Assembly (NCBI RefSeq): GCF_015689175.1
Contig: NZ_CP065047.1
Coordinates: forward strand, 2,790,001-2,854,000
DNA length: 64,000 nucleotides
Source: Mycobacterium kubicae
GTDB taxonomy: Bacteria > Actinomycetota > Actinomycetes > Mycobacteriales > Mycobacteriaceae
Direction of reading: 5' to 3'
Part shown: positions 45,245-56,028 of the stretch, in pieces
Layout: each line of letters opens with the position of its first letter
Position numbering within the stretch: the stretch's first letter is position 1
Made by a program: the position numbers and the translations under genes
Notes under the pieces: generated by a model
What the model was told of the DNA's origin: nothing
What the model saw: the letters and a program-made list of their open reading frames with translations, nothing else
The model's database searches: none

Positions 45245-46147
45245 ATGGACCAGCAGAGCACCCGTACCGATATCACCGTTAACGTCGACGGCTTCTGGAT
45301 GCTCCAGGCGCTCCTGGATATCCGGCACGTCGCACCCGAGTTGCGTTGCCGTCCGTATGTGTCCACGGACAATAACGACTGGCTCAACGAGCACCCCGGC
45401 ATGGCGGTCATGCGAGAACAGGGCATCGTCGTCGGCGACGCCGTCAACGAGCATGTCGCCGCCCGGATGAAAGTGCTCGCCGCTCCCGACCTGGAGGTCG
45501 TTGCTCTGCTGTCCCGCGGGAAGCTGCTCTACGGCGTGGTCGAGGACGAGAACCAGCCGCCCGGCTCCCGCGACATTCCCGACAATGAGTTCCGCGTGGT
45601 ACTGGCTCGTCGCGGCCAGCACTGGGTGTCGGCGGTCCGGGTCGGCAACGACATCACCGTCGACGACGTCTCCGTCACCGACAGCGCCTCGATCGCCGCG
45701 CTGGTCCTCGACGGCCTGGAGTCCATCCACCACGCCGATCCCGCCGCGATCAACGCCGTCAACGTGCCCTTGGAGGAGATGCTGGAGGCGACGAAGTCCT
45801 GGCAGGAGTCCGGCTTCAACGTGTTCTCCGGCGGCGATCTGCGCCGCATGGGCATCAGCGCCTCCACCGTGGCGGCACTGGGACAGGCCTTGTCGGATCC
45901 GGCTGCCGAAGTCGCGGTATACGCCCGGCAATACCGAGACGACGCCAAGGGACCCAGTGCATCGGTGTTGTCCCTCAAGGACGGATCGGGCGGACGCATC
46001 GCCCTCTATCAGCAGGCGCGAACGGCGGGTTCGGGTGAAGCGTGGCTTGCCATTTGTCCGGCTACTCCGCAACTGGTGCAAGTAGGTGTGAAGACCGTTT
46101 TGGACACGCTGCCCTATGGCGAATGGAAAACGCACAGCCGGGTGTGA
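45245..46147 (+). CDS. espG5: ESX-5 PE-PPE chaperone EspG5
   Basis: A 300-residue protein with the EspG fold, the same length as the M. tuberculosis protein. DITVNVDGFWMLQALLDIRH, RCRPYVSTDNNDWLNEHPGM, AAINAVNVPLEEMLEATKSW and MGISASTVAALGQALSDPAA are conserved. It binds the tip of PPE proteins in the cytosol and delivers PE-PPE dimers to ESX-5. The ATG at 45245 has gaggcaggg upstream; the in-frame extension to 45194 would run into the hairpin. Confidence 0.95.
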   Translation: MDQQSTRTDITVNVDGFWMLQALLDIRHVAPELRCRPYVSTDNNDWLNEHPGMAVMREQGIVVGDAVNEHVAARMKVLAAPDLEVVALLSRGKLLYGVVEDENQPPGSRDIPDNEFRVVLARRGQHWVSAVRVGNDITVDDVSVTDSASIAALVLDGLESIHHADPAAINAVNVPLEEMLEATKSWQESGFNVFSGGDLRRMGISASTVAALGQALSDPAAEVAVYARQYRDDAKGPSASVLSLKDGSGGRIALYQQARTAGSGEAWLAICPATPQLVQVGVKTVLDTLPYGEWKTHSRV

Positions 46148-46226
46148 CCGTGGGTTTCCAAACACGGTGCGTGACAATGATTTTGAAGAATTAATGCAGT
46201 CGAGATGCGAACACGGCGAATTGCTC

Positions 46227-46232
46227 TAGAAT
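46227..46232 (+). promoter_or_regulatory. Possible -10 element ahead of the eccD5 leader
   Basis: tagaat fits the mycobacterial -10 pattern TAnnnT and lies about 58 bases before the leader ORF at 46290. The region is AT-rich (gaattgctctagaatcg). No clear -35 hexamer is visible at the right spacing, so this is only a candidate promoter for the eccD5-mycP5-eccE5-eccA5 unit. Confidence 0.3.
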
Positions 46233-46289
46233 CGGCTGCAATGCAAAAAAACAGCGTGACCAACAACTATTAGTCGCGAGGCGAGGCAA

Positions 46290-46439
46290 ATGAAATCGGA
46301 GTCAGTCGAGCCGCAGCTCCCACGGGGCGGTGTCACCTTGGGCTCGGTGAGTGCACCGACAACGCCGCGCGCGTGGCTTGGTGACCGGAATGAGGGTTTC
46401 GCAATGGCAGTCACATTGGCAGGGGGTGCAGGACGGTGA
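46290..46439 (+). CDS. 49-codon leader ORF overlapping the eccD5 start
   Basis: An ATG frame with a purine-rich ribosome site (gaggcgaggc) encodes MKSESVEPQLPRGGVTLGSV and on to GFAMAVTLAGGAGR. Its TGA (46437-46439) overlaps the eccD5 GTG (46436-46438), the same GTGA/ATGA coupling used between other genes here. The product has no known family. It may be a regulatory leader whose translation feeds ribosomes into eccD5. I do not know whether it exists in other species. Confidence 0.45.
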   Translation: MKSESVEPQLPRGGVTLGSVSAPTTPRAWLGDRNEGFAMAVTLAGGAGR

Positions 46440-47947
46440 CCGCAGTAGTTGATGCGCCACAGACCGATCTTGAGGGCGTCGCATCGCCCCGAGCTGTGGT
46501 CGTCGGCATCATGGCCGGCGAGGGTGTTCAGATTGGCGTGCTGCTGGACGCCAATGCGCCGGTTTCGGTGATGACCGAGCCGCTGCTCAAGGTGGTCAAC
46601 AGCCGCCTTCGAGAGCTGGGGGAGACCCCGCTGGAGGCCACCGGACGTGGTCGCTGGGCATTGTGCCTGGTGGACGGCACGCCGCTGCGCGCCACCCAGT
46701 CGCTGACCGAACAGGACGTATTCGACGGCGACCGACTGTGGATTCGGTTCATCAACGACACCGAGCACCGGTCGCAGGTCATCGAGCACATCTCGACCGC
46801 GGTCGCGGCCGACCTGAGCAAGCGCTTCACCTCGATCGACCCCGTCGTCGCCATCCAGGTCGGTGCATCGATGGTGGCGACCGGCGTGGTTCTCGCTTCC
46901 GGCGTGCTGGGCTGGTGGCGCTGGCACCACAACTCCTGGCTGCCCACCATCGCTACCGCCGTCATCGGCGTGCTGGTCCTGGGTGTCAGCCTGCTGCTGC
47001 TGATGCGGGCGAAGAACGATGCGGATCGCCGTGTCGCCGACATCATGCTGCTCAGCTCCCTGGCTCCGATCACCGTCGCGGCCGCGGCCGCACCGCCCGG
47101 CCCGGTCGGGTCACCGCAGGCCGTGCTCGGCTTCGGCGTCCTCACCATCGCCTCGGCCCTGGCCCTGCGGTTCACCGGTCGCCGCCTGGCGATCTACACC
47201 GCGATTGTGACCGTCTGCCTGCTGACAACGCTGGCCAGCCTGGCCCGGATGGTGGCCGCTACCAGCGCGGTGACCATGCTGTGCTCCCTGGTGTTGATCT
47301 CGGTGCTGCTCTACCACGCCGCACCAGCGCTGGCCCGGCGGCTTGCCGGGATCCGGCTGCCGGTGTTCCCGTCGGCCACCAGCCGGTGGGTCTTCGAGGC
47401 GCGGCCCGACCTGCCCACGACTGTGGTTCGCCCCGACGGCGGTCCGCCAGTTCTGGAAGGCCCGGCCTCGGTGCGCGACGTGCTGCTGCAGGCCGAACGT
47501 GCTCGCTCCTTCTTGAGCGGCCTGCTGGTCGGGCTCGGGGTGCTGATGGTGGTCTCGCTGTCCGCCCTGTGCAATCCCCACACCAACGAGCGCTGGCTGC
47601 CGCTGCTGCTTGCTGGGTTCAGCGCCGGCTTCCTGATGCTGCGCGGGCGCTCATACGTGGACCGCTGGCAGTCGATCACCTTGGCCGCAACCGCGGTGAT
47701 CATCGTCGCGGCGGTGTGCGTGCGCTACGCCCTGGTGTTGTCCTCACCGTTGTCGGTGTCGATCACCGCGGCGATCCTGGTGCTGCTGCCCGCGGCGGGC
47801 CTGACCGCGGCGGCGGTCGTCCCCAACACGATCTACAGCCCGCTGTTCCGCAAGTTCGTGGAATGGATCGAGTACCTCTGCCTCATGCCGATCTTCCCGC
47901 TGGCATTGTGGTTGATGAACGTTTATGCAGCGATTAGGTACCGGTAG
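46436..47947 (+). CDS. eccD5: ESX-5 membrane channel protein EccD5
   Basis: A 503-residue integral membrane protein, identical in length to M. tuberculosis EccD5. The N-terminal 130 residues form the ubiquitin-like cytosolic domain (QIGVLLDANAPVSVMTEPLL, RATQSLTEQDVFDGDRLWIR). About eleven membrane helices follow, for example AVIGVLVLGVSLLLLMRAKN and SILTAAILVLLPAAGL-like stretches near the end. Two copies per unit line the ESX-5 pore. The start is GTG, and its last 23 bases overlap mycP5. Confidence 0.95.
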   Translation: MTAVVDAPQTDLEGVASPRAVVVGIMAGEGVQIGVLLDANAPVSVMTEPLLKVVNSRLRELGETPLEATGRGRWALCLVDGTPLRATQSLTEQDVFDGDRLWIRFINDTEHRSQVIEHISTAVAADLSKRFTSIDPVVAIQVGASMVATGVVLASGVLGWWRWHHNSWLPTIATAVIGVLVLGVSLLLLMRAKNDADRRVADIMLLSSLAPITVAAAAAPPGPVGSPQAVLGFGVLTIASALALRFTGRRLAIYTAIVTVCLLTTLASLARMVAATSAVTMLCSLVLISVLLYHAAPALARRLAGIRLPVFPSATSRWVFEARPDLPTTVVRPDGGPPVLEGPASVRDVLLQAERARSFLSGLLVGLGVLMVVSLSALCNPHTNERWLPLLLAGFSAGFLMLRGRSYVDRWQSITLAATAVIIVAAVCVRYALVLSSPLSVSITAAILVLLPAAGLTAAAVVPNTIYSPLFRKFVEWIEYLCLMPIFPLALWLMNVYAAIRYR

Positions 47948-49709
47948 CAGCAGCCTGTGGCGTGGTCGCGTAACCACCGCGACCATCGCCGCAATGCTGT
48001 TGGCCTCAGGTGCATTGGCCGGTCTGCCGCCGGCATATGCCATCTCTCCACCGACGATCGATCCGGGCGCGCTACCGCCGGACAGCCCGCCGGGTCCGGT
48101 GGCTCCGATGAAGCAGAACTCCTACTGCACCGAGGTGGGAGTTCTGCCCGGTACCGACTTCCGGCTGCAACCCAAGTACATGGACATGCTCAACCTGTCG
48201 GAGGCATGGCAGTTCGGCCGCGGCGCCGGTGTGCGGGTCGCCGTCATCGACACCGGCGTGACGCCGCATCCGCGGTTCGCCCACCTGCTTCCCGGCGGTG
48301 ACTACGTCATGGCCGGCGGGGACGGGCTGTCGGACTGTGACGCCCACGGCACGATAGTGGCGTCGATGATCGGCGCGTCAGCGGCCAATGGGGCGGTGGC
48401 CCCGCCCGCGGCACCGCGCCGACCGGTGACCATTCCGACCACCGAGAAACCGCCACCGCCGCAGACCATCACCCTGTCTCCTGTCCCGAATACGACGGTG
48501 ACGGTCATTCCCGCGCCGCCGCCGGCTTCGCCGTCGGAGGGTGCGCCCCCAGGCTCCCCGCCCGGGCCGCCCGGGCCTGGCAACCCCCCAGCCGCCAACC
48601 ATGGCGGCGGGACGGTGACCATTCCCGGCTACTCCGGTGGTCGGCAGATCGTGGGCGTCGACCATCCGCGCCCGCTCGACCCGGCGCCCTCACCGACACC
48701 GGCACCACCGCCGCCGCCGCCGGCTAGCCCGACGGCGGGACCGGCGCCGGATGCATTCAGCGGCATTGCCCCGGACGTCGACCTCATCTCGATCCGGCAG
48801 TCCAGCCAGGCCTTCGGGCTGAAAGACGCTTACACCGGAGACGAAGATCCGCAGACCGTCGCCAAGATCGACAGCGTGCAGACGATGGCGCGCGCGATCG
48901 TGCACGCCGCGAACATGGGCGCTTCGGTCATCAACATCTCCGATGTGACCTGCATGAGCGCCCGCAATATCGTCGATCAACGGGTCCTCGGCGCGGCAGT
49001 GCGCTACGCCGCGGTCGACAAGAACGCGCTCATCGTGGCCGCGGCCGGTGACAGCACCAAGAAGGACTGCAAGCAGAATCCGCCCTTCAACCCGCTGTCG
49101 CCGAACGATCCGCGCAACTGGGGCTCGGTCACGACGGTGGTGACACCGTCGTGGTTCAGCGACTACGTGCTGACCGTGGGTGCCGTGGATGCAACCGGGC
49201 AACCTATGACGCAGAGCAGTGTGTCGGGACCGTGGGTGTCGCTTTCGGCCCCCGGCACCGACGTCATGGGGCTCTCACCCCGGGACGACGGCCTGATCAA
49301 CGCGATCGACGGCCCGGATAACTCCTTGTTGGTCCCCTCCGGCACCAGCTTCTCTGCTGCCATCGTGTCCGGAGTGGCCGCGCTGGTGCGCGCGAAGTTC
49401 CCCGAGCTGTCGGCGTATCAGGTCATGAATCGGTTGATCCGCACGGCAAGGGCGCCGGCGCGGGGCGTAGACAACCAAGTTGGTTACGGTGTCGTCGATC
49501 CGGTGGCGGCATTGACATGGGATGTACCCCAGGGACCCGCGACGCCGCCGAAGCAGCTGTCGGCGCCGTTGGGGCTGCCCAAGCCGCCGCCTCCGCGCAA
49601 CATGTTGCCGGTGTGGATCGCGGCCGGGGGACTGACCGGAGCATTACTGATAGGCGGTGCGGTGTTCGGTACGGCGAGTTTGATGCGACGCTCACGGAAA
49701 CAACGATGA
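47925..49709 (+). CDS. mycP5: Membrane-anchored subtilase mycosin-5 (MycP5)
   Basis: A 594-residue S8 serine protease. A signal peptide ([20 protein letters not shown]) is followed by the catalytic domain with Asp109 in [11 protein letters not shown], His141 in [12 protein letters not shown] and Ser475 in [13 protein letters not shown] long Pro-rich insertion (about residues 160-280) between His and Ser is typical of MycP5. A C-terminal membrane anchor ([20 protein letters not shown]) ends in basic residues. MycP5 stabilises the ESX-5 complex and cleaves itself and possibly substrates in the periplasm. The start overlaps eccD5; the stop overlaps eccE5 (ATGA). Confidence 0.96.
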   Translation: MQRLGTGSSSLWRGRVTTATIAAMLLASGALAGLPPAYAISPPTIDPGALPPDSPPGPVAPMKQNSYCTEVGVLPGTDFRLQPKYMDMLNLSEAWQFGRGAGVRVAVIDTGVTPHPRFAHLLPGGDYVMAGGDGLSDCDAHGTIVASMIGASAANGAVAPPAAPRRPVTIPTTEKPPPPQTITLSPVPNTTVTVIPAPPPASPSEGAPPGSPPGPPGPGNPPAANHGGGTVTIPGYSGGRQIVGVDHPRPLDPAPSPTPAPPPPPPASPTAGPAPDAFSGIAPDVDLISIRQSSQAFGLKDAYTGDEDPQTVAKIDSVQTMARAIVHAANMGASVINISDVTCMSARNIVDQRVLGAAVRYAAVDKNALIVAAAGDSTKKDCKQNPPFNPLSPNDPRNWGSVTTVVTPSWFSDYVLTVGAVDATGQPMTQSSVSGPWVSLSAPGTDVMGLSPRDDGLINAIDGPDNSLLVPSGTSFSAAIVSGVAALVRAKFPELSAYQVMNRLIRTARAPARGVDNQVGYGVVDPVAALTWDVPQGPATPPKQLSAPLGLPKPPPPRNMLPVWIAAGGLTGALLIGGAVFGTASLMRRSRKQR

Positions 49710-50914
49710 AGGCGCAGCGGAAATTGGGGTTGTCGTTGTCGTGGCCACGACTGACCGCCGTCTTCCTGGCCGACGTGGTCATCCTGGTGCTGGCCAGTCA
49801 CGCCCCGGAGTCCTGGCAGGGCCCCAACCGCATCGCGTTCTGGGTGGGTGTCGGTCTGGCGGTGATCGTCACCTTGTTGTCCCTGGTGACCTACCACGGA
49901 ATCACGGTGACCTCCGGGGTGGCCGGCTGGCTGTGGGACAGGTCGGCGGACCCCGGCACGGCCCTGGGTGCGGGCTGCACACCGGCCGTGGACTTCCAGC
50001 GCCGGTTCGGGCGCGACCCAGTGGGGGTGCGGGAGTACAAGGGTCTACTGGTGAGCGTCGTCGAGGTGGACGGCGGTCAGGGTGATCCCGCGGGCCGGCA
50101 TCGGCCTCGGTCTACGGGCACCGCGGTGTTGCCGATCGCGGCGGTGGCCGATGGTTTACGCCAGTTCGACGTCCATCTTGACGCCATCGACATCGTCTCG
50201 GTACAGGTGCGCGGTGGCGCAGAAGCGGCCAAGGCCTCGGCCTCACTAGAGGAGTGGGGGCCCGAAGAGTGGGGAGTGGTGGGCGATCAACCCGCCGCGA
50301 ACCGGCGCCGCACCTGGTTGGTGTTGCGGATGAACCCCCTGCGCAATGTCTCCGCTGTGGTGATTCGCGACTCGCTGGCGTCGACGCTGGTCGCCGCCAC
50401 CGAGCGGCTGATCCAGGATCTCGACGGTCAAAGCTGTGCGGCCCGCGCGCTGACCGCCGATGAACTGGCCGAGGTCGACAGCGCGGTGCTGGTCGACTTG
50501 GAGCCGACCTGGAGTCGTCCGGGCTGGCGTCATCTCAAGCACTTCAACGGGTACGCGACCAGTTTTTGGGTGTCCCCGGCCAACATCGACTCCGAGACGA
50601 TCGCTCACCTGTGGCAGTCCGACACCCAGGAGGTCGGGGCCACGGTCCTCACCTTGCGCCTGACGAGTGACAATGGGCGCCCCGTGCTGTCGGCGTGGGT
50701 TCGCTACCACAGCGATGGTCGTCTGCCCAGGGAAGTCGGCTCCGGCCTCAACCGGTTGACCGCTCGGCAACTGGCAGCGGTTCGCGCCAGCCTTCCGGCT
50801 CCGACAACTCGGCCTCAGCTGGTCGTTCCCAGCCGCGAACTGAGAGACCACGATGAACTTGAGCTGCCCGTGGGTCATGAGTCGGAGCATGCACTAAGCT
50901 CCGCTGGGCAATGA
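49706..50914 (+). CDS. eccE5: ESX-5 membrane protein EccE5
   Basis: A 402-residue protein with two N-terminal membrane helices ([18 protein letters not shown] and [20 protein letters not shown]) and a soluble domain ([40 protein letters not shown]). The ATG at 49706 overlaps the mycP5 stop; an in-frame extension upstream runs inside mycP5 and is rejected. EccE5 lies at the outer edge of the ESX-5 complex. The stop overlaps eccA5 by 4 bases. Confidence 0.95.
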   Translation: MKAQRKLGLSLSWPRLTAVFLADVVILVLASHAPESWQGPNRIAFWVGVGLAVIVTLLSLVTYHGITVTSGVAGWLWDRSADPGTALGAGCTPAVDFQRRFGRDPVGVREYKGLLVSVVEVDGGQGDPAGRHRPRSTGTAVLPIAAVADGLRQFDVHLDAIDIVSVQVRGGAEAAKASASLEEWGPEEWGVVGDQPAANRRRTWLVLRMNPLRNVSAVVIRDSLASTLVAATERLIQDLDGQSCAARALTADELAEVDSAVLVDLEPTWSRPGWRHLKHFNGYATSFWVSPANIDSETIAHLWQSDTQEVGATVLTLRLTSDNGRPVLSAWVRYHSDGRLPREVGSGLNRLTARQLAAVRASLPAPTTRPQLVVPSRELRDHDELELPVGHESEHALSSAGQ

Positions 50915-52743
50915 CTCGAGCTCAATCCGCCGCTGAAGACGCCCGCAATGCGATGGTCGCCGGTTTGCTGGCGTCCGGAATTTCGGTCAACGGTCTGCAA
51001 CCCAGCCACAACTCACAAGTGGCGGCGCAGATGTTCGCCACCGCCACAAAACTCGATCCGGCGATGTGCGACGCCTGGCTGGCCCGGATCCTGACCGGTG
51101 ACCAGAGCATCGACGTGCTCGCCGGCGCCTGGGCGGCGGTACGCACTTTCGGCTGGGAGACCCGCCGTCTGGGCGTCACCGACCTGCAGTTCCGTCCCGA
51201 GGTGTCCGACGGGCTGTTCCTGAAACTCGCCGTCACCAGCGTCGACTCGCTGGCCTGCGGTTACGCCGCCGTGCTCGCCGAAGCCAAACGGTACAAGGAA
51301 GCCGCAGACCTGCTCGACGCCACCGCGCCCCGGCATCCCTTCGATGCCGAACTGGTCAGCTACGTGCGAGGGGTGCTCTACTTCCGCACCAAACGGTGGC
51401 CGGACGTGCTGTTGCAGTTCCCCGAGGGCAAGCAGTGGCGTCACCCGGAGCTCAAGGCCGCGGGCGCGGCCATGGCGACCACAGCGCTGGCTTCGCTGGG
51501 AGTGTTCGAAGAGGCATTCCGACGCGGGCAGGACGCCATCGAGGGCGACCGGGTGCCCGGTGCGGCGAACATCGCCCTGTACACCCAGGGCATGTGCCTG
51601 CGCCACGTCGGGCGCGAGGAAGAAGCCATCGAGCTGTTGCGCCGTGTCTACTCCCGCGACCCCAAATTCACTCCGGCTCGCGAAGCGCTGGACAACCCGA
51701 ACTTCCGGCTGGTCGTCACCGATCCGGAAACCATCGAGGCGCGCACCGATCCGTGGGATCCGGAGAGCGCGCCCAGCCGCGCCCAGACCGAGGCCGCTCG
51801 CCATGCCGAGGCCGCGGCGAAGTACTTGGCCGAAGGCGATGCCGAGCTCAACGCCATGCTGGGCATGGAGCGGGCCAAGCGGGAAATCAAACTCATCAAG
51901 TCGACGACGAAGGTGAACCTGGCGCGCGCCAAGATGGGCCTGCCGGTGCCGGTGACCTCGCGCCACACCTTGCTGCTCGGTCCACCGGGAACCGGTAAGA
52001 CATCGGTCGCCCGCGCTTTCAGCAAGCAACTGTGCGGGCTGACAGTGCTGCGCAAGCCGGTCGTCGTGGAGACCAGTCGCACCAAGCTGCTCGGCCGCTA
52101 CATGGCCGACGCGGAGAAGAACACCGAGGAAATGCTCGAAGGCGCGTTGGGCGGAGCGGTCTTCTTCGACGAGATGCACACCCTGCATGAGAAGGGCTAT
52201 CAGCAGGGCGACCCCTACGGCAATGCCATCATCAACACGCTGCTGCTCTACATGGAGAATCACCGCGACGAACTGGTGGTCTTCGGTGCGGGCTATGCCA
52301 AGGCGATGGAAAAGATGCTCGAGGTCAACCAAGGTCTGCGGCGGCGATTTTCGACGGTCATCGAATTCTTCAGCTATACCCCGCCAGAACTGCTGGCGCT
52401 GACCCGTTTGATGGGCAAAGAGAACGAGGACGTCATCACCGAAGAAGCCGTTCAGGTGTTGTTGCCGTCGTACACCAAGTTCTACAACGACGAAAGTTAT
52501 TCCGAAGACGGCGATTTGATTCGCGGTATCGATACGCTGGGCAACGCCGGATTTGTGCGCAACGTGGTGGAAAAAGCGCGCGACCACCGAAGCTTTCGCC
52601 TCGACGACGAAGACCTCGACGCGGTATTGAACAGCGACCTCACCGAATTCAGCGAACGACAGCTACTGCGGTTCAAGGAATTGACGGCTGACGATCTCGC
52701 CGAAGGGCTCAGCGCGGCAGTGGCAGAGAAGAAGTCCAGCTAA
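50911..52743 (+). CDS. eccA5: ESX-5 cytosolic AAA+ ATPase EccA5
   Basis: A 610-residue ATPase, the same length as in M. tuberculosis. The N-terminal half is tetratricopeptide-like ([40 protein letters not shown] repeats). The C-terminal CbxX/CfqX-type AAA domain has Walker A GPPGTGKT (357-364), Walker [11 protein letters not shown] and sensor/arginine-finger segments ([20 protein letters not shown]). EccA5 is thought to release substrates from EspG5. It is the last gene of the overlapping eccD5-mycP5-eccE5-eccA5 run. Confidence 0.95.
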   Translation: MTRAQSAAEDARNAMVAGLLASGISVNGLQPSHNSQVAAQMFATATKLDPAMCDAWLARILTGDQSIDVLAGAWAAVRTFGWETRRLGVTDLQFRPEVSDGLFLKLAVTSVDSLACGYAAVLAEAKRYKEAADLLDATAPRHPFDAELVSYVRGVLYFRTKRWPDVLLQFPEGKQWRHPELKAAGAAMATTALASLGVFEEAFRRGQDAIEGDRVPGAANIALYTQGMCLRHVGREEEAIELLRRVYSRDPKFTPAREALDNPNFRLVVTDPETIEARTDPWDPESAPSRAQTEAARHAEAAAKYLAEGDAELNAMLGMERAKREIKLIKSTTKVNLARAKMGLPVPVTSRHTLLLGPPGTGKTSVARAFSKQLCGLTVLRKPVVVETSRTKLLGRYMADAEKNTEEMLEGALGGAVFFDEMHTLHEKGYQQGDPYGNAIINTLLLYMENHRDELVVFGAGYAKAMEKMLEVNQGLRRRFSTVIEFFSYTPPELLALTRLMGKENEDVITEEAVQVLLPSYTKFYNDESYSEDGDLIRGIDTLGNAGFVRNVVEKARDHRSFRLDDEDLDAVLNSDLTEFSERQLLRFKELTADDLAEGLSAAVAEKKSS

Positions 52744-53352
52744 CCCACCGCCGACTTGGCTCGCCGGCCGTTCAGCTGGTTTCCCGCCGCGCAGATCGGT
52801 CCTTTATTAAGTCTTCGTGACAGCCGCGCGTCGGATTGACGTGCCCCGAACGCAATGCCACGATGGCGCTCAACAGGCTGCGCACGGTTCGATTTGTGCA
52901 GCACACGGGCTCCGAGCGAAGGATCGACGTCGAACGCACAGCAACACCAAAAGGCGCGACGAGTTGTCGGTTCTTTGGTTTGCTTCAACAAGCTTCCTGC
53001 CGCGCCACCGCCGGATACGCTGTGTGGATTCGAAGCTCGGATGGGTGGGATCGGAAGTCTGGCAAAGTCAGCCACACGACCGCATCCCATTCTGTGGAAC
53101 ACCGCAGCACTCCCAGCTGAGGGGATTCACGACGGGAGGTGGGGCGGTACTGAATCAACCGACAGTGATCATCCGAAAGTGTTGACCGTTTCTTTCCGAT
53201 CCGGTCACGGCGCTTCTTCTGCCGTCTGAAATCGACTGGCGCCGAGTACCCGAAACACGCCGCGCATTGCGCTCGTTCGATCGGCAACCCCTTGACACCA
53301 CCGCAGCGGCCGAGCCCGAGCCGGGTCGGACTATCCGATAAGGAGATGTCCG
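52744..53352. repeat. Gene-free region; leader repeat, copy A
   Basis: 609 bases after eccA5 with no recognisable gene; lppT, which follows eccA5 in M. tuberculosis, is missing. Islands of this region recur in order upstream of the PPE gene at 56613: tgccacgatggcg (52856, again 56124), gacgtcgaac (52926; 56185 with one change), gccggatacgc (53012; 56271), and a 40-base stretch ending tga (53189-53229; 56440-56480). This is a diverged duplicate of about 370 bases, possibly a regulatory leader or decayed gene. A copy of aaggag lies at 53340 for the short ORF that follows. Confidence 0.5.
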
Positions 53353-53430
53353 ATGTTTTCCCTTGCTACACAGTGCAATTCGCTGCCGCCTGCGCCCGCA
53401 GACGCCGCCCCGGTGAACACGGCCGGTTAG
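53353..53430 (+). pseudogene. Possible PE gene remnant (25 codons)
   Basis: An ATG seven bases after aaggag opens a 25-residue frame: MFSLATQCNSLPPAPADAAP then VNTAG and TAG. The start resembles the PE N-terminus (MSFVTTQPEAL) and the end resembles the PE C-terminus (ANAAAAG), as if the middle 70 codons were deleted. It ends 12 bases before the PPE start, exactly where a partner PE gene is expected. Similarity is short, so the call is tentative. Confidence 0.4.
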
Positions 53431-53442
53431 GGGGTGCCGGCG

Positions 53443-54714
53443 ATGGACTACGGAGCGCTTCCTCCCGAAATCAACTCCCTACGCATGTACTCCGGACCGG
53501 GTTCGGCACCGCTGTTGGCGGCGGTGACCGCCTGGGACGCCCTGGCTGCGGAGCTACGTTCCACAGCCGCCGCCTACGACACGGTGATCTCGGCGCTGAC
53601 CGGAGACGAGTGGTTGGGGCCGGCGTCGGAATCGATGGTGGCCGCCCTAGCCCCTTACCTGACCTGGATGACCCTGACCGGGATGCAGGCCGAACAGACC
53701 GCCCGCCAGGCGGCCGCCGCGGCGGGCGCCTACGAGTCGGCGTACGCCATGACGGTGCCACCACCTGTGGTGGCCGAAAACCGCACCCGGTTGACGGCCC
53801 TGGTCGCGACCAACCTGCTCGGTCAGAACACGCCCGCGATCGCGGCCACCGAGGCCGCATACGGTGAAATGTGGGCGCAGGACGCCGCGGCGATGTATGG
53901 CTACGCCACCGGTTCGGCCGCCGCCTCGACACTGACACCTTTCGCTGAGCCGGCGCAGACGACAAATCCGAGCGGGCAGGCCAACCAAGCGACCGCGGTC
54001 ACCCAGGCCGCCGGCAGCGCCGGTGGCAGCCTCACCCAGAGCGAACTGCCGCAACTCATGTCTGCGGTACCGGGCAGCCTGCAAGGACTCGCGTCGCCGG
54101 CAGCGGCCTCGCCCTTGGATGCCATCCCAGGATCGGGCCTGCTCGCCGACATCTTGAACTTCCTTGACGGGAATGACGGCAATCCCTACGGCATCTTCCT
54201 GAACTCATCGCTGACCAACGGGTTCGTCTCGGCCGGGTACGTGAGCCCCGCCGTGATCGCCCCAGGGGTGTGGGCCGCCATCGCCGACACCAACGCGGTC
54301 GCACTCGGCGCCCAAGAGGGTGCCGCGGTGCCACCGATGGGTTCCGGTGAAGGGAATCCTTCGTGGATACCGGCCGCGTCACCGGCGAGCCCCACCGGCG
54401 TGCCTCCGCTCGGCGAGACGACTGCCGCCTCACTAGGTGCAAGCGGAGTGACGGCCGGTACGAATCAGTCGGCGGTGGTGGGGCGATTGTCCGTTCCGCA
54501 GACGTGGACGCAGGCGACCGCGGTCGCGAACCACGCGGGCGCCGCGGCGCCCGGCGGCGGTTGGACGAGTTCGGCGATGGTGCCCCAAGCCGCGGCAGGC
54601 ATCCCGGGTGTGCCCGGCATGCCGGCTCCGGGGATGTTCGGCCACAGCTTCGGCAATGGGCCGCGCTACGGATTCCGACCGACGGTCATGGGCCGTCCGC
54701 CAGCCGCCGGCTGA
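53443..54714 (+). CDS. PPE family protein, PPE-SVP subgroup
   Basis: A 423-residue PPE protein starting [20 protein letters not shown]; the ATG at 53443 is preferred over the upstream GTG because the family start is here and aggggg precedes it. The PPE domain has [12 protein letters not shown] and [20 protein letters not shown]; the C-terminal half has [10 protein letters not shown] and ends [38 protein letters not shown] is shared with the next PPE, of which it is a tandem duplicate. It probably needs a PE partner from elsewhere, as the adjacent PE looks truncated. Confidence 0.92.
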   Translation: MDYGALPPEINSLRMYSGPGSAPLLAAVTAWDALAAELRSTAAAYDTVISALTGDEWLGPASESMVAALAPYLTWMTLTGMQAEQTARQAAAAAGAYESAYAMTVPPPVVAENRTRLTALVATNLLGQNTPAIAATEAAYGEMWAQDAAAMYGYATGSAAASTLTPFAEPAQTTNPSGQANQATAVTQAAGSAGGSLTQSELPQLMSAVPGSLQGLASPAAASPLDAIPGSGLLADILNFLDGNDGNPYGIFLNSSLTNGFVSAGYVSPAVIAPGVWAAIADTNAVALGAQEGAAVPPMGSGEGNPSWIPAASPASPTGVPPLGETTAASLGASGVTAGTNQSAVVGRLSVPQTWTQATAVANHAGAAAPGGGWTSSAMVPQAAAGIPGVPGMPAPGMFGHSFGNGPRYGFRPTVMGRPPAAG

Positions 54715-54804
54715 CCTCGCGCAGGTACTGCGAAATCGGTGTCGCCGGTAGGCGGCACCCAAGCCGACTCCACCATCACGGCTGGTTGAAGGAGGTGCAG
54801 GACA

Positions 54805-56028
54805 ATGGATTTCGGTGCACTGCCGCCCGAAATTAACTCCCTGCGCATGTATTCCGGGCCCGGCTCGGCGCCGCTGCTGGCTGCCGTGACGGCCTGGGAT
54901 GAGCTCGCCGCCGAAATGCATTACACCGCAACGGCATACGAGTCGGTGATCTCGGCACTGGTCAGTGAAGGCTGGTTGGGGCCGGCGTCGGCGACGATGG
55001 CGGCTGCGGTGGCACCGTATGTGACTTGGCTGAGCGTCTCGGGCCTGCAGGCAGAGCAAACTGCCGGTCAGGCCGCCGCAGCGGCGGCGGCGTTCGAAGC
55101 CGCGTTCGCCCTGACCGTGCCCCCTGCCGTGGTGGCGGCCAACCGAGCGCGCTTGCTGGTGTTGGTGGCCACCAACTTCTTGGGCATCAACACACCGGCG
55201 ATCGCGGCGACCGAGGCTGAATATGCCGAGATGTGGGCACAGGATGCGACGGCGATGTACGGCTATGCCGCAAGTTCGGCGGAAGCCGCGGTGCTACAAC
55301 CGTTCAGTGAACCCGTTCAGACGACCAACCCGTCGGGACAGGCCAATCAGGCCGCAGCGGTTACCCAAATCACTGGAACCACAGCGGGCAGTTTGACCAA
55401 AACCGAACTCCCGCAACTCATGTCCTCGGTGCCGGCAACCCTGCAAGGGCTCTCGTTACCGGCGGCGGCATCGCCACTTGACGCGATTCCCGAGACGGGC
55501 GTGCTGGCCGACCTGTTGAATTTCCTCGACGGGAACGACGGCAACGCCTTCGGAATTTTCCTCAACTCCAATTTGGTGAACGGGGTTGTGTCAGCGGGGT
55601 ATACGGCTCCGGCGCAGATATTGCCGGCCGTCACCGGAGCGGTGGCCGACATCAGCGCGGTGGCGAACGGCGGAGCCGATGCGGCTTCGGCACCGATCGC
55701 CAGCGCCGATGCCGCCGATGCCGCGTGGAACGGAGCGACCGCCGCGCGCTCGGGTCTCGGGGGAGTGAGCGCCGGCGCCAACCAGGCGAGCTTGATCGGG
55801 CGATTATCTGTTCCGCAGAGTTGGACGGTGACCGTCGAGGTCGCCGATCAGGCCGGCGTCGCGCGCCCCGAATCCATCCTGAGCGGCACCGCCGCCCCGC
55901 AAGCGGGCGCCGCCATGCCCGGCATTCCCGGCATGCCCACCCCAACGCCTTATTCGCGCAGCTTCGGCAGTGGTCCGCGATACGGGTTCCAGCCGACGAT
56001 CATGTCGCGTCCCCCCGCTGCCGGCTGA
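54805..56028 (+). CDS. PPE family protein, PPE-SVP subgroup (tandem copy)
   Basis: A 407-residue PPE protein with start [20 protein letters not shown] and a strong aaggaggtg ribosome site. Shared features with the upstream PPE are [35 protein letters not shown] and [20 protein letters not shown]. The SVP motif is [10 protein letters not shown] and the end [18 protein letters not shown]. The two genes arose by local duplication, with the C-terminal linker (about residues 290-340) most diverged. Confidence 0.92.
   Translation: MDFGALPPEINSLRMYSGPGSAPLLAAVTAWDELAAEMHYTATAYESVISALVSEGWLGPASATMAAAVAPYVTWLSVSGLQAEQTAGQAAAAAAAFEAAFALTVPPAVVAANRARLLVLVATNFLGINTPAIAATEAEYAEMWAQDATAMYGYAASSAEAAVLQPFSEPVQTTNPSGQANQAAAVTQITGTTAGSLTKTELPQLMSSVPATLQGLSLPAAASPLDAIPETGVLADLLNFLDGNDGNAFGIFLNSNLVNGVVSAGYTAPAQILPAVTGAVADISAVANGGADAASAPIASADAADAAWNGATAARSGLGGVSAGANQASLIGRLSVPQSWTVTVEVADQAGVARPESILSGTAAPQAGAAMPGIPGMPTPTPYSRSFGSGPRYGFQPTIMSRPPAAG

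Noticed and set aside
53292..53867. Arg/Gly-rich 191-codon frame over the start of the PPE gene
   Set aside because: It is an out-of-frame shadow of the PPE gene; the real gene has the conserved PPE N-terminus.
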